From assembly GCA_019843655.1 (NCBI GenBank), contig JACDQD010000002.1, positions 12,051,154 through 12,115,153 on the forward strand: DNA of 64,000 bases, given 5' to 3'. Numbering within the stretch: position 1 is the first letter of the stretch; every line of letters begins with the position of its first letter. Below the pieces are notes generated by a model. It saw only the letters and a program-made list of their open reading frames with translations. It was not told the DNA's origin and searched no databases. The DNA is from Lethocerus indicus. Its lineage: Eukaryota; Arthropoda; Insecta; Hemiptera; Belostomatidae. A program made the translations under genes and the position numbers. Positions 62,691 through 64,000 of the stretch are shown in pieces.

Positions 62691-64000
62691 CGTTAAGTTA
62701 TTATTTTTTTGTGACGAGTTGGGTCCGGTTGCTAATAACTCGTTCTGGAAGCCCGGTCGATCGAGAAACCGGCCGCTATTTGTCAGGAAATACCCAATCA
62801 GCATGACAATGAATGCACCCTTGAATTGTACCCGGGCTTATGCGTTGTTGTGATATACTCGCAACAAAGCATTTAGGCTGGATTTATACACTTGTAGGAC
62901 GTGGGGACGTTTAATTTACAACCATATTGCTTTACTATCAATTAATTACCGTTCGAATTTGGTTGCGGGGTCCAGAAAAATGTTCGAACATCATTTAAGA
63001 AGAGAGAATTATCATATTGCCGATCGAAATATTGGGGGCGCCGAAACCGATTTTTAAGGAGGCCACCGCAGAGTCCAGTCTCGATCGGACAGTTAGTTAT
63101 AGAAATATACTATCGGAACGTAAAGCAGTGGAGGAAAAGTGCGAAATAATTAGGGGTCCGCGTAACGGACACGATAATCGCTATTTTTATTGCGAGCGTT
63201 ATAAAACAATAAACGGCCTGCCTCTCTTCCGATGACATAATACTCAGTTCCGACTACCCGTATTATTTATCGGGGGAATTCCATAAGGACGGAGGGGGAG
63301 CCGCGTTCCATAAAGTAGGGGCCGCGCGATAACGTCCGTCGTCCCGCCGGATAAAAAACAAATAAATTTCGGCCCCCGCTCACTCCTCCTATTAATAAGA
63401 GAGCCGCCCGGTTGTGCGAGTTTCACAACTCAATTTTCTGATGCCTGAATTTGGTCAGGGCCGTTTGTTATCGGGCCGTCGGATCTCCGGGACCTGCTCG
63501 TACGCGCCGCACACTCCAATATCTGCCCGATTTGTGCCATCGACACCGCAGAAAGCGCACATTTCATCATTCGCGGCCCGCAGAAACCGCCTCCGGCCTC
63601 CCTAGTCGTCCGCTGCCCAAAACGCGAAAGCGGTTTCCAACGCAAGGTACAACATTCCGTAAGGCGCATTCCCCACCGATGAATTCGGAACGGGGAAAGA
63701 GCGGACGGGTTCGTTGCGCGCGACGGCTATAATTTATTTCGTATTAATAAACCGATCCGCGACTGTTACCCAACGAATTTCGCAAATTGGCCAATCGCAA
63801 ATATCGCCAACCGGCCGGATTTATCGCACCGTTTATCAATATGGGGATCCCAGATGGTTTGGATTATACCTGTGTTTCAACGCAAGAAGTATATCACTTG
63901 TTTTTAAACTTCTAGATAAGAGTTGTTTCTCTTTTATACGCCGCAATTCCATTGTGAAATCGGCCAGCGCGCATCCCCCCGACGTCTTGTCATTAGTCAA
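62691..64000. other. CpG-rich terminal blocks
   Basis: CG-rich segments (62700-62840, 63000-63240, 63270-63860) with homeodomain/Caudal-like words such as ATTTTTATTG and ACAATAAACG (63180-63220) and a palindromic kappaB-like GGGGAATTCC at 63273-63282. ACGAGTT/AACTCGT (62714-62743) form an inverted repeat. Frames on both strands are compositional. The block runs to or near the window edge. Confidence 0.4.

Overview
This window looks like non-coding nuclear DNA from an invertebrate animal, most likely an arthropod and plausibly an insect. There is no bacterial layout: no operons, no ribosome-binding sites, and no long or adjacent reading frames. CpG is common and not depleted, which argues against a vertebrate. 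The simple repeats are almost all GA/CT, with some trinucleotides. Homeodomain-type TAAT/ATTA and TTTATGG words, TATA-like boxes and a good GTGAGT splice donor are scattered through it. I recognise no protein family, tRNA, rRNA, known microRNA, CRISPR array, insertion sequence or transposon. The longest open frames (about 145 to 170 codons from an ATG) are near what chance allows and have no recognisable product, so I list only four coding hints, all at very low confidence.

Layout: the DNA alternates between GC- and CpG-rich blocks of about 0.2 to 1.2 kb and AT-rich stretches of about 0.5 to 2.5 kb. The main CpG-rich blocks are near 1.0-1.4, 2.0-2.9, 4.6-5.0, 9.4-10.3, 11.1-11.7, 13.4-14.1, 16.7-17.3, 18.7-19.2, 19.85-20.35, 21.0-21.4, 22.8-23.2, 24.4-25.1, 26.7-27.9, 30.1-31.3, 34.0-34.6, 35.8-36.1, 37.7-38.2, 41.5-42.6, 46.4-46.8, 50.8-52.1, 53.1-53.5, 55.1-56.3, 57.0-58.1 and 62.7-64.0 kb. 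Many mix CG-containing words with homeodomain-type AT cores, as conserved regulatory elements around insect developmental genes do. My working reading is a gene desert or a very large intron next to a developmental regulator; this is inference, and only comparison with related genomes could confirm it.

The most distinctive sequence-level signals are two perfect palindromes 20 bp apart sharing TCTGT/ACAGA arms (1131-1165), a perfect 20-bp palindrome centred on CACGTG (4832-4851), a nested three-stem hairpin (12313-12369), a 21-bp palindrome (32388-32408), a paired TTTATAAA palindrome (17927-17962), a dense cluster of Hox/Exd-like and E-box words (19840-20282), a (GA)57 tract inside a 300-bp GA-rich domain (44293-44605), and three GA tracts each lying 100-160 bp from a CCATCTT (Pho/YY1-like) word. 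Two TATA-containing candidate promoters are at 22674-22758 and 38654-38830. I see no set of genes working together here and no evidence for a new enzymatic or defence system; anything new would be regulatory.
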